A DNA stretch of 64,000 bases from Desulforamulus profundi (lineage in GTDB: Bacteria > Bacillota_B > Desulfotomaculia > Desulfotomaculales > Desulfotomaculaceae), in contig NZ_AWQQ01000017.1 of assembly GCF_002607855.1 (NCBI RefSeq), forward strand, positions 97,556-161,555, given 5' to 3'. The translations under genes were made by a program, and so were the position numbers. Numbering within the stretch: position 1 is the stretch's first letter; each line of letters opens with the position of its first letter. This document shows positions 45,029 through 53,200 of this stretch, piece by piece. The notes under the pieces are model-generated. The model made no database searches and was not told where the DNA came from. It saw only the letters and a list, made by a program, of their open reading frames with translations.

Positions 45029-45048
45029 ATTAGTCTCTCTGTACTAAT
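45029..45048 (-). promoter_or_regulatory. PyrR-like anti-antiterminator hairpin
   Basis: On the minus strand ATTAGT and ACTAAT enclose the loop ACAGAGAG, which contains the CNGNGAG core of PyrR-binding loops. Two positions of the wider consensus differ as a compensating pair. It lies about 40 nt before the terminator, as expected for UMP/PyrR attenuation. Confidence 0.5.
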
Positions 45049-45087
45049 TTAAAGGTGCCTAAAATTGTGCAAAATTATCCTTTTGTC

Positions 45088-45726
45088 TTAGAGTAAGTAT
45101 AACCTGTCCCCTGCATCTCCGCAACCCGGGGAAATATATCCAATATTGTTAAGAACTGGATCAACCACTGCGGTGATTACTTTTACCCGGGGGAACTTGC
45201 CGGCAATTTGCCCCAGACCTTCTTTCACGGCAAAGGCGCAAATCACTTTAATCTTAGCGGGGTCGGCCCCGGCATCCGCTAACACTTCCAGTGACTTAAC
45301 ACAACTGTTGCCGGTGGCCAGCATGGGGTCTAAGATACAAATTTGCTCAAAGTCCGCCAAATTTTTGGGGAGACTGTTGACATAAAGCCTGGCCTCCAGG
45401 GTTTCATGATCCCGGGACATACCGATATGCGCCACTTTTGCCTTAGGTAAAAAGGTAAGGAAACTTTCCACCAGGCCCAGGCCGGCCCGCAGGATGGGGA
45501 CCAACAAAATTTTATCATCCTGCAGAACGCTAACGGGAGTTTCTACTTCCATCGGTGTGGTTACGCTGGCTTCCGATACGGGTGCGTCTTTGGTGGCTTC
45601 AACAGCCAGTAAATATCCCAAACGGGTCATGGCGGCCCGGAATGCGGTAATATCGCTTTCTTTGTTTCTGATTACTTGAAGCTGCTCATCCGCCAAGGGA
45701 TGACGAAGAACGGTTACTGATTCCAT
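45088..45726 (-). CDS. upp: Uracil phosphoribosyltransferase
   Basis: Upp converts uracil and PRPP to UMP in pyrimidine salvage. The 212-residue protein begins VTVLRHPLADEQLQVIRNKE and carries VPILRAGLGLVES near residue 77. The PRPP-binding loop is ILDPMLATGNSCVKSLEVL near 130-148, and the uracil-binding region near the end is GYISPGCGDAGDRLY. Length and motifs are normal. It precedes uraA on the minus strand, which couples uptake and use of uracil. The start ATG follows GGAGGCAGTCTTAACGA. Confidence 0.96.
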   Translation of the reverse strand: MESVTVLRHPLADEQLQVIRNKESDITAFRAAMTRLGYLLAVEATKDAPVSEASVTTPMEVETPVSVLQDDKILLVPILRAGLGLVESFLTFLPKAKVAHIGMSRDHETLEARLYVNSLPKNLADFEQICILDPMLATGNSCVKSLEVLADAGADPAKIKVICAFAVKEGLGQIAGKFPRVKVITAVVDPVLNNIGYISPGCGDAGDRLYLL

Positions 45727-46029
45727 TCGTTAAGACTGCCTCCTTTATAATTCCGGCAGTACCGTACGCAGTGTGTTTGACTCGATAGATATGCCAGATG
45801 ATTTTCCCAAATGTCAACAATTCGATGCAATATAACAAATTCCTCTTTTTTTCTACTCAGAAATTTCTCAGGGAAAATCTATAGAATATTAAAAAATGTT
45901 AAAGGGACTCCATGATTCGTTTACCCTAAAACTGTCCGTATGAGACAAGAAAAACAAGGCACTAAAAAGTAAAGAGGTAAGAATTGGCGGGAACCAATTT
46001 CCCGCCTCCAACCTTTCACTTCTCATTTC
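45727..46029. other. Intergenic region between upp and the glutaredoxin-like gene
   Basis: This is mostly AT-rich sequence that should hold the upp promoter on the minus strand. Near 45983-46010 lies an inverted repeat GGCGGGAA/TTTCCCGCC, which may be a weak terminator of the glutaredoxin-like gene. No gene is visible. Confidence 0.45.
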
Positions 46030-46287
46030 TCATGTAAGTTCCAGCGGTTCTTCGCTTAACAAGTGGTCCCACTTGTTGGGCAGAAAACCTACAACAATAT
46101 GCCCGTTTACATCAATGGTAGGAGTGTCCAGTCCACCGGTCTTGTTGATTAATTCTCCCCGGGCGCCGTGATCCTGGGTGTTTTTTACCTCATAGTTGAT
46201 TCCCCTGTTCTCAAGATAGTTTTTCGCTTCATCGCACGCAGACTTGTTCCACGGCGATACGAAAAGCGCCACATGATAGTCGCCCAT
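46030..46287 (-). CDS. Glutaredoxin-like protein with altered active site
   Basis: The 85-residue protein has the thioredoxin fold of glutaredoxins: VALFVSPWNKSACDEAKNYLENRGINYE at the start, the cis-proline segment DTPTIDVNGHIVVGF, and a C-terminal helix. The normal CPxC active site is replaced by SPWNKSAC, so the first catalytic cysteine is missing and one cysteine lies a few residues later. It may act as a monothiol protein or bind a ligand. The ATG at 46287 is preferred because AAGGAGG lies 8 bases upstream. The next ATG upstream (46293) is too close. Confidence 0.75.
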   Translation of the reverse strand: MGDYHVALFVSPWNKSACDEAKNYLENRGINYEVKNTQDHGARGELINKTGGLDTPTIDVNGHIVVGFLPNKWDHLLSEEPLELT

Positions 46288-46463
46288 AATCATAACCTCC
46301 TTTATGCTGGAATTAGTGTACCCACTTAGATAGGAAAAACCTCACTTGTAAATAGGACTTTAGCCCTATAGCAAAATAGAAAAATTTTCCGCATAATAAA
46401 AATAAAGTCTGAATTTGCAGGTTGTGGCAGAATTTTCTGGCTGAGCCGAAAGGAGAGTTTAGG

Positions 46464-46940
46464 TTGTCTAAAGGATTTATGGACAAGTTCCTTAGTTTTA
46501 TTGGTTTTGAAGAAGTGGAAGAAGATGGAGAAAAGGCACCTGAACTGTCTTCGCCCAGGGAGTTTAAAAATCAAAGCAAAAATCAACATCGTGCGGAGCT
46601 ATCAGCAGTGCCTGCAGCCCGGCAGACAAAAATCGTTTCCACCCAGCCCAGGACATTTACTGATGTACAGGTTGTGGCAGAACATTTAAAGGGCGGCCAG
46701 CCGGTTATCGTGAATCTCTCGCAGGTTCATCCGGAAGAGGCCCAGCGTATCTTGGATTACGCCAGTGGTGTATCCTTTGCCCTCAACGGTTCTGCCAAAA
46801 AAGTGAACGGAGAGATTTTTCTGTTTGTTCCCAGTGGAGTAGACATTGTTGGCGCAGGGGATATGAGAACCTTTAGTCAGGATGTTGAACCGGTGGAAGA
46901 AAAGGTAAGCGCCCGGTGGTTTAAATCCGAGACCGCTTAA
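46464..46940 (+). CDS. sepF: Cell division protein SepF
   Basis: SepF binds FtsZ and anchors the Z ring to the membrane. The 158-residue protein starts with an amphipathic helix MSKGFMDKFLSFIGFEE, followed by a linker and the SepF/DUF552 domain: FTDVQVVAEHLKGGQPVIVNLSQVHPEEAQRILDYASGVSFALNG and FLFVPSGVDIVG. The TTG start at 46464 is chosen because AAGGAGAG precedes it and the amphipathic helix begins there. It is not next to the usual ylm genes here, so the locus is isolated. Confidence 0.92.
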   Translation: MSKGFMDKFLSFIGFEEVEEDGEKAPELSSPREFKNQSKNQHRAELSAVPAARQTKIVSTQPRTFTDVQVVAEHLKGGQPVIVNLSQVHPEEAQRILDYASGVSFALNGSAKKVNGEIFLFVPSGVDIVGAGDMRTFSQDVEPVEEKVSARWFKSETA

Positions 46941-46961
46941 TCCAACAAGTTTTCCTGCAAA

Positions 46962-47002
46962 CAAAAAGGGTCGAAGGGACTATCCCCAACGACCCTTTTT
47001 GT
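46962..47002. terminator. Bidirectional terminator between sepF and ttcA-like gene
   Basis: AAAAAGGGTCG and CGACCCTTTTT flank a loop of about 17 nt between the two convergent genes. Confidence 0.85.
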
Positions 47003-47738
47003 TTTCCTTAACAGGCCAGAGGTTGCTCGCGTCAAAGTTGTGCAGCGAAGTTAAAAATTTCTGGCGGATGTCCGGATACTGTTGAGACAGGTTGTCGATC
47101 AGGACCTTAATCTCTTCCCGTTTGGTCTTTTTGTTAACCGGGCAGGGGTTTTGGATGACTGGAATGTCTTCCAATGTCAACAACTGCTGCACCTGATCTT
47201 CTGTGACATAGACAAAGGGCCTGATTAAGGTAAGGTTTGTGCGGTCCAGATAGGTCTTGGGAGAGAAAGTTTTCATCATGCCGTTGAAAAGCAAGCTCAT
47301 AAAGAAGGTTTCCACGGCGTCATCCAGATGGTGCGCCAGGGCCACCTTGTTGAAGCCCAGTTCCAGGACGGTATTGTGAAGGGCGCCCCTGCGCAAGGTG
47401 GCGCACAGGGCACAGGGATTGGTCTCCTTTCTCACATCAAAAAGAATGGCCCCAATGTCCGTAGGTTTAACCGTTAAAGGGATCTCCAGCCGCTGGCAGA
47501 GTTCCTTTAACGGGTCCAAATTTGCTCCCAGCCCCATATCCAGGTGAACGGCATGCAGTTCAAAGGGAACCTTTTTTAAATACCTGCGGCGGTACATGTT
47601 GAGGCAAAACAATAAAGAATTGCTGTCTTTCCCGCCAGATACCCCTACCACAACCTTATCACCGGGTTCGATCATCGCAAAATGAGTGATGGCTCTGGTA
47701 ACCTGGGTTAACATCGTCCTTTGCAATGTTTTGCTCAT
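46980..47738 (-). CDS. TtcA-family tRNA thiolation enzyme (PP-loop)
   Basis: This 252-residue cytoplasmic enzyme adenylates a tRNA base before sulfur transfer, as TtcA does for 2-thiocytidine at position 32. The PP-loop motif is VVGVSGGKDSNSLL near residues 28-41. The pair CALC near residue 120, with a further cysteine in NPCPVNKKTKRE, is expected to bind an iron-sulfur cluster. The motif HHLDDAVETFF is also typical. The gene is monocistronic. Related ATPases of unknown target cannot be ruled out. Confidence 0.88.
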   Translation of the reverse strand: MSKTLQRTMLTQVTRAITHFAMIEPGDKVVVGVSGGKDSNSLLFCLNMYRRRYLKKVPFELHAVHLDMGLGANLDPLKELCQRLEIPLTVKPTDIGAILFDVRKETNPCALCATLRRGALHNTVLELGFNKVALAHHLDDAVETFFMSLLFNGMMKTFSPKTYLDRTNLTLIRPFVYVTEDQVQQLLTLEDIPVIQNPCPVNKKTKREEIKVLIDNLSQQYPDIRQKFLTSLHNFDASNLWPVKENKKGRWG

Positions 47739-47921
47739 TTGGCATGTCTCCTGCTGTAAGATTTGTTAAATGATAAGGAGATGAGTTTCGTTGACCCTGT
47801 TTCGAATAAGCACATACATAATCAATTATTTATATTTACCCGTTAAATGTCCAGTGAAACTTTTTACTTGGTATAGGTAAAGTTTTTTTCGGTCAAATTA
47901 TGTTTCAAGGGGGGGAAAAAC

Positions 47922-48080
47922 ATGGCTAAATATATGAGTGATGCCCTGAAGTATGAGTTTGCCCGGGAAATGGGCGCAGCGGACCGTATCCAAGGCAACG
48001 ACTATGGTAACCTGACCTCGCGAGAGTGCGGTAACTTTGTTAAGCTGGCGATACAGAGGGCGGAACGCAGCATGTTGTAA
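47922..48080 (+). CDS. Alpha/beta-type small acid-soluble spore protein
   Basis: SASPs coat spore DNA and protect it from UV and heat. The 52-residue product carries the conserved LKYEFAREMGAADRIQ segment (with the GPR protease site near Glu-Phe-Ala) and the DNA-binding motif GNDYGNLTSRECGNFVKLAIQRAE. It differs from many homologues by a shorter N-terminus and loss of the extra glycine in the GGxxxK stretch. The ATG follows GGGGGG and a terminator lies downstream. It shows that the host forms endospores. Confidence 0.92.
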   Translation: MAKYMSDALKYEFAREMGAADRIQGNDYGNLTSRECGNFVKLAIQRAERSML

Positions 48081-48090
48081 CTTCCCCGGC

Positions 48091-48122
48091 GACTGGTCCA
48101 CGTTTGTGGACCAGTTTTCTGT
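48091..48122 (+). terminator. Terminator after the spore protein
   Basis: ACTGGTCCAC and GTGGACCAGT form a perfect 10-bp stem, with a short loop and TTTTCT after it. Confidence 0.9.
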
Positions 48123-48788
48123 TGTTATTGAAATTATGCTTTTTGTAAACTGTGGATACTTTTAGAACGAAATGTGTTTTTCTATCCGTATAAAATAACT
48201 TAATATCTTAGGTACCTTATGTGTCAGAATAGTTGTCGTAGGAACCCGAGGAATATATAGAGAATTAATTACGCACCCTTTTAGGCAAGTTTGCAGCAGA
48301 TCAACCTCCCCTTCCTTAAAGAAATCCTCTCATTTCAGAAGAAAGCTCATCCATCATCTTTACATCCCGGACCTATAAATATCTTTATAAAAAACAATCA
48401 ATGCCCATTCATAACATGTTTTGTTTTTCACAGTTATACTATTGTCCTGTAGACGACGGCTTTGGATTTCGCCAGCGAAATTAGTTTTAGCGAAAAACGT
48501 TGCCTTTTTCACCCGGGGCGAAAGGGAGAGGGTTCCCAAGGGTTTCCTCGGGACCACTGTGAAAGCCTTGTAAATCAAGGGGTGAGGAATTTGTCGATTA
48601 TTCTGAATTAAGCTAAACAAAGTAAAAGCGAGAAAAATATTGAGCGACAGCGAATGACAATAAAAAACAGACTAAAACCCATATTTTAGAAGAATACAGG
48701 TTCTAGTCCATGCCAGCGAGGGTTTGTTACAACTATAGCCTATGATAAACTAAACTAAAGTAAAATCGTAAATGAGGGGGGTGGACCT
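48123..48788. other. Long intergenic region upstream of the Hdr operon
   Basis: Over 650 bp without a convincing gene precede hdrC. It contains several inverted repeats, such as ATTTCGC/GCGAAAT at 48467-48482 and a G/C-rich hairpin-forming block at 48509-48560. A minus-strand frame across this part is not convincing. The region should contain the hdr promoter and may encode an untranslated leader or a small RNA, but I cannot name one. Confidence 0.4.
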
Positions 48789-49361
48789 GTGTATATTATA
48801 ACCGAAGGAGGTCCGAAGGCGCTAGACCTAAATTTCACAAAAGTGGTCAGCGATCGCAGTGGACAGGAAATTGAGGCCTGCTACCAGTGCCAGAAATGTG
48901 CCTCCGGGTGCCCCATTGCTGAATACGGAGAAATGGATACCAACCAGGTGCTCCGGATGATTCAGTTTGGTTTAAAGGACGAAATTCTCAAGAGCAAAGC
49001 CATCTGGGTCTGTGTAGGTTGCGAAACCTGCGGTGCCCGCTGCCCCAATGGCATACGTATCGCTGCCGTCATGGATGCTTTGAGAGAAATGGCCATTGAA
49101 GAAGGAGTTGCCCCGGGAGAAAAAGACATCTACTTATTCCACCAGTGCTTCCTGGATTCTGTGAAATCTTACGGCAGGGTTCATGAGGGCACCATGCTGA
49201 TGAAGTACAAACTGAAGAGCGGTCACTTGATGGACGACGTAGGTGTAGGTTTAAAAATGTTCCTGAAAGGAAAGCTTGCCCTGTTCCCGCACAGTGTTCC
49301 CAGTAAGACGGAAGTCCGGCGCATCTTTGACTGGGCCAAGAAAAACAGAGCGGAAAAATAG
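48789..49361 (+). CDS. hdrC: Heterodisulfide reductase subunit C (HdrC-like)
   Basis: HdrC is an iron-sulfur protein that carries electrons from HdrA to HdrB. The 190-residue product has two cysteine motifs for [4Fe-4S] clusters, CYQCQKCASGCP near residues 33-44 and CVGCETCGARCP near 75-86. It is soluble, without the membrane helices of DsrK/HmeC-type proteins. The start is GTG at 48789 after GAGGGGGGTGGACCT. It is the first gene of the six-gene locus hdrC-hdrB-hdrA1-hdrA2-mvhD-frhB-like. Confidence 0.92.
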   Translation: MYIITEGGPKALDLNFTKVVSDRSGQEIEACYQCQKCASGCPIAEYGEMDTNQVLRMIQFGLKDEILKSKAIWVCVGCETCGARCPNGIRIAAVMDALREMAIEEGVAPGEKDIYLFHQCFLDSVKSYGRVHEGTMLMKYKLKSGHLMDDVGVGLKMFLKGKLALFPHSVPSKTEVRRIFDWAKKNRAEK

Positions 49362-49396
49362 GAAATGGGTTTCTGTGGAAGGTAGGGGATAAACAG

Positions 49397-50254
49397 ATGA
49401 AACTGGCTTATTATCCGGGGTGTTCCCTGGAGGCGACGGCCAAAGAGTTTGACAGTTCGGTACGAGCTGTCAGTAAAGCATTGGATGTGGAACTGGTAGA
49501 AATCCCAGAGTGGACCTGCTGTGGAGCCACCTCCGCCCACGCCACCAATCACAGCCTATCAGTGGGTCTGCCCGCACTGACCATCAAACAAATACAAAAC
49601 ATGGGCCTTGACTGTGTGGTACCCTGTTCGGCCTGTTTTAACCGCTTAAAAACAGCCGAGTATACCATGATCCATGACGCCGGGAACCGGCAGGAAATGG
49701 AAAAATTATTGAATTTTAAGTTTGACGGGCAGCCCAGGGTCTACGACCTGTTGGCCTATTTTGTAGAAAAAATCGGGCTACAGACCATTGGCAAAAAGGT
49801 TCAGAAGCCTCTGAAAAATCTAAAGATTGCTTGTTACTATGGTTGTTTATCCGTTCGCCCCGGTGAAATCACCGGCATCGACAGCACCGAAAATCCCATG
49901 CAGCTGGATAAATTGATGAAAGCTTTGGGAGCCGTGCCGGTCAGTTGGTCCTATAAAGTGGACTGCTGTGGGGCCGGTCATTCGGTGGCAAAGGCGGCCA
50001 TGGTCACCAACCTGTCGGGAAAAATCCTGGCCAAAGCCCGTGAAGCCGGCGCCGATGCGGTGGTAAACTCCTGCCCGCTGTGCCAGACCAACCTGGAAAT
50101 GCGTCGTCCCCCGGATGAGGACCTGCCGGTCTTTTATTTTACAGAGTTACTGGGGTTGGCCCTTGGGATTCCGGAAACTCGCGAATGGTGGAGCAAGCAC
50201 CTTGTGGATCCCAGCAAGCTGGCAGATTCTGTAAAAGCTGGGGCAACTTCGTAA
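49397..50254 (+). CDS. hdrB: Heterodisulfide reductase subunit B (HdrB-like)
   Basis: HdrB contains two CCG domains, each binding a noncubane [4Fe-4S] cluster at which the disulfide, or an analogous substrate, is reduced. In this 285-residue protein the first CCG set is CSLEATAKE, WTCCGATSAHAT and VPCSACFNR; the second is CYYGCLSVRPGE, DCCGAGHSVAKA and NSCPLCQTN. It follows hdrC by 35 bp and precedes hdrA1 by 21 bp. In bacteria lacking coenzyme M the natural acceptor is unknown. Low-potential ferredoxin and a thiol pair are commonly proposed. Confidence 0.93.
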   Translation: MKLAYYPGCSLEATAKEFDSSVRAVSKALDVELVEIPEWTCCGATSAHATNHSLSVGLPALTIKQIQNMGLDCVVPCSACFNRLKTAEYTMIHDAGNRQEMEKLLNFKFDGQPRVYDLLAYFVEKIGLQTIGKKVQKPLKNLKIACYYGCLSVRPGEITGIDSTENPMQLDKLMKALGAVPVSWSYKVDCCGAGHSVAKAAMVTNLSGKILAKAREAGADAVVNSCPLCQTNLEMRRPPDEDLPVFYFTELLGLALGIPETREWWSKHLVDPSKLADSVKAGATS

Positions 50255-50275
50255 AGGGATGGAGGTTAAACGTAA

Positions 50276-53200
50276 ATGAGCAACGTCCAAACCGATAAGA
50301 AACTAACCGGTGCGGCGATGGTTGTGGGCGGCGGCATCTCCGGCATGCAATCCGCCTTGGACCTGGCTGAATCCGGTTTTAAAGTTTATTTATTGGATGA
50401 AAAGCCCGCCATTGGTGGCACCATGGCCCGGTTGGACAAAACCTTTCCTACCAACGACTGTGCCATGTGTATTATGTCCCCCAAGCTGGTAGACACCGGC
50501 CGTCATAATAATATTGAAATTATTACCGGCGCCAAGGTCAAAGCAGTCGCCGGCGAACCGGGCAACTTCAAAGTAACGGTACAGCAAAAGGCCCGCTATG
50601 TGGATATAGCCAAATGTACCGGTTGCGGTGACTGTGCCCGGGTTTGCCCCGTTGAATTGCCCAACGAGTTTAATGGTGAGATTGACACCCGCAAAGCAAC
50701 CTACAAACTGTATGCCCAGGCAACCCCCAACGCCTTTGCCATTGACAAGCGGGGCGTCGCCCCCTGTAAAGCCACCTGCCCCGCCGGTATTAACGTACAG
50801 GGGTATGTGCAGTTAATCAAATCCGGCAAATTTATTGACGCCTGGAAAATGATTTATGAAGAAATGCCCTTCCCGGCCATCTGCGGTCGGATTTGTGCCC
50901 ATCCCTGCCAGACAGCCTGCAACCGGGCCAAGGTGGATGAGCCCATCCAAATTGCCACCCTGAAGAGAATGGCTGCCGATGTCGCCTACCAGCAGGACAT
51001 CAACGAACTTCCTTTGCCACAAAAAGAAGCCGAGCGGGATGAAAAAGTGGCCGTTATCGGTTCCGGGCCGGCCGGTCTGTCTGCCGCTCATTTCCTGGCT
51101 CTCAAGGGATATAAAGTCACGATTTTTGAGGCGCTGCCCGTTACCGGCGGTATGATGCGGATCGGCATTCCCGAGTACCGCCTGCCCAAGAAGTGGGTAG
51201 ACCTGGAAATCGATCTGATTAAGCGCCTGGGCGTGGAAATTAAAGTAAATACTGCCCTGGGTAAAGACATTACCATTGACGGTTTATTTAAAGACGGTTA
51301 CAAGGCCATCTTCCTGGGTGTCGGTTGCCAGAAGGGCACCAGTATGAGGACCCCCGGTGAAGACATGGAAGGCGTTATTTCCGCCGTCGATATGCTGCGC
51401 AGAATCGGCTTGGGCGAAAAGGTAGAGGTTGGTAAGAAGGTCCTGGTGGTAGGCGGTGGTAACGTGGCCATGGACGCTGCCCGCAGTGCCCGCCGCACGG
51501 GCGCCGAAGTGCATGTCCTGTACCGCCGTACCCGGGGTGAGATGCCCGCTGCCCAGGAGGAAGTGGAAGAGGCCATGGAAGAAGGCGTACAATTCCACTT
51601 CAGAACTCTAATTAAAGAAATTAAAGGCAGCAATGGAAAAGTAACCGGGTGTTCCTCCATGGAAGTTATCCGTATGGAAAGGAACGAAAAGGGTAAATGG
51701 GTGCCCGTATACGGTGACACCGTAACCGAATGGACGGACGTCGATACCATTATCTCTGCCATCGGCCAGACCGCCGACCTGTCCTTCGCCGGTGACAAAC
51801 CCCTGACCAACGAGTGGGGCGACCGCATTGTGGCAGATCCGGACACCCTGGCCACCAACGTTCCCGGCATCTTCACCGGTGGTGACGTATGCACCGGCCC
51901 GGCCCTGTTAATCGATGCAGTGGGCGCCGGCAAGCGTGCCGCCGAAAGTATCCACCGCTACATCCAAGGGGAAGATTTAAGGGCCGGTCGTGAATTTAAA
52001 ATTCCCGAAGAGAAAATTTCTCCCATTCCCCGGAAAGCGGAGTCCTATGCCAAGCAGCCCCGTGTGAAGCAGGGCCATGCGCCCGCCGAGCGCAGGGCTA
52101 CCAACACCGAAGAGGTGTGTTTGGGCTACACGCCGGAACAGGCCCAGGAAGAGGCAGCCCGCTGCCTGAACTGTGCCATCTGTTCCGAATGCATGCAGTG
52201 CGTGGACGCCTGCCTGCCCAAAGCCATCGACCACAGTATGCAAGACCGGGAGCTTGAAATTGAAGTGGGCGCCCTGGTTATGAACCCCGGCTTTAAGCCC
52301 TATGATCCGGAAGAATTGAAACTCTACGGCTACGGCAAATTGCCCAACGTGGTCACCAGCATCCAGTTTGAACGGATTCTGTCCGCCAGCGGCCCCTATG
52401 CCGGACATATGGTGCGTCCCTCCGACCATAAAGAACCCACCAGAATCGCCTGGATCCAGTGTGTCGGTTCCCGTAACGAAAGGATCGGCAAAGGCTACTG
52501 CTCCTCGGTATGCTGCATGTATGCCATCAAGCAGGCCATTATCGCCAAGGAACACAGCCACGATCCCCTGGAAGCAAAGCTCTTCTATATGGATATGCGG
52601 ACCCCCGGCAAGGACTTTGAACGTTATCTGAACCGTGCCAAGGAAGAGCATGGCGTCCAGTTCATTCGTTCCCGTATTTATGGCATTGACCCGGCTCCGG
52701 ACGGCGGTGATGACGTGTTGATCCGTTACGCCGACGAAGACGGCAATGTTTATCACGAGACCTTTGATATGGTGGTGCTGTCCATCGGCCTATCCGCTCC
52801 CGAAGGCGCCAAAGAACTGGGTGAAGCCTGCGGCATTGAACTGGATAAGTACGGTTTTTGCCGTGCCGCTACCTTCAGCCCGGGCTGCAGCTCCCGGGAA
52901 GGCATCTATGTCAGCGGCGCCTTTGGTGAACCCAAGGATATTCCTGAAACAGCGGTGGATGCCAGTGCAGCGGCCGCCATGGTTTCCCGTTTGCTGGCGC
53001 CGGCCCGCGGCACCATGACCGCTGTGCCGGAATTCCCGCCGGAAAAAGATGTTACCAACCTGTTACCCAGGGTCGGGGTGTTTGTCTGCAACTGCGGCAT
53101 TAACATCGGCAGCGTCGTCCGAGTGCCGGAGGTAGCCGAGTTTGCCAAAACCCTGCCGGGGGTTGTTCATACCGAAGAATTCCTGTTCAGTTGTTCCCAG

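Noticed and set aside
48360..48620. Minus-strand open frame of 86 codons upstream of hdrC
   Set aside because: It has no binding site and no recognisable family, and it overlaps several inverted repeats.
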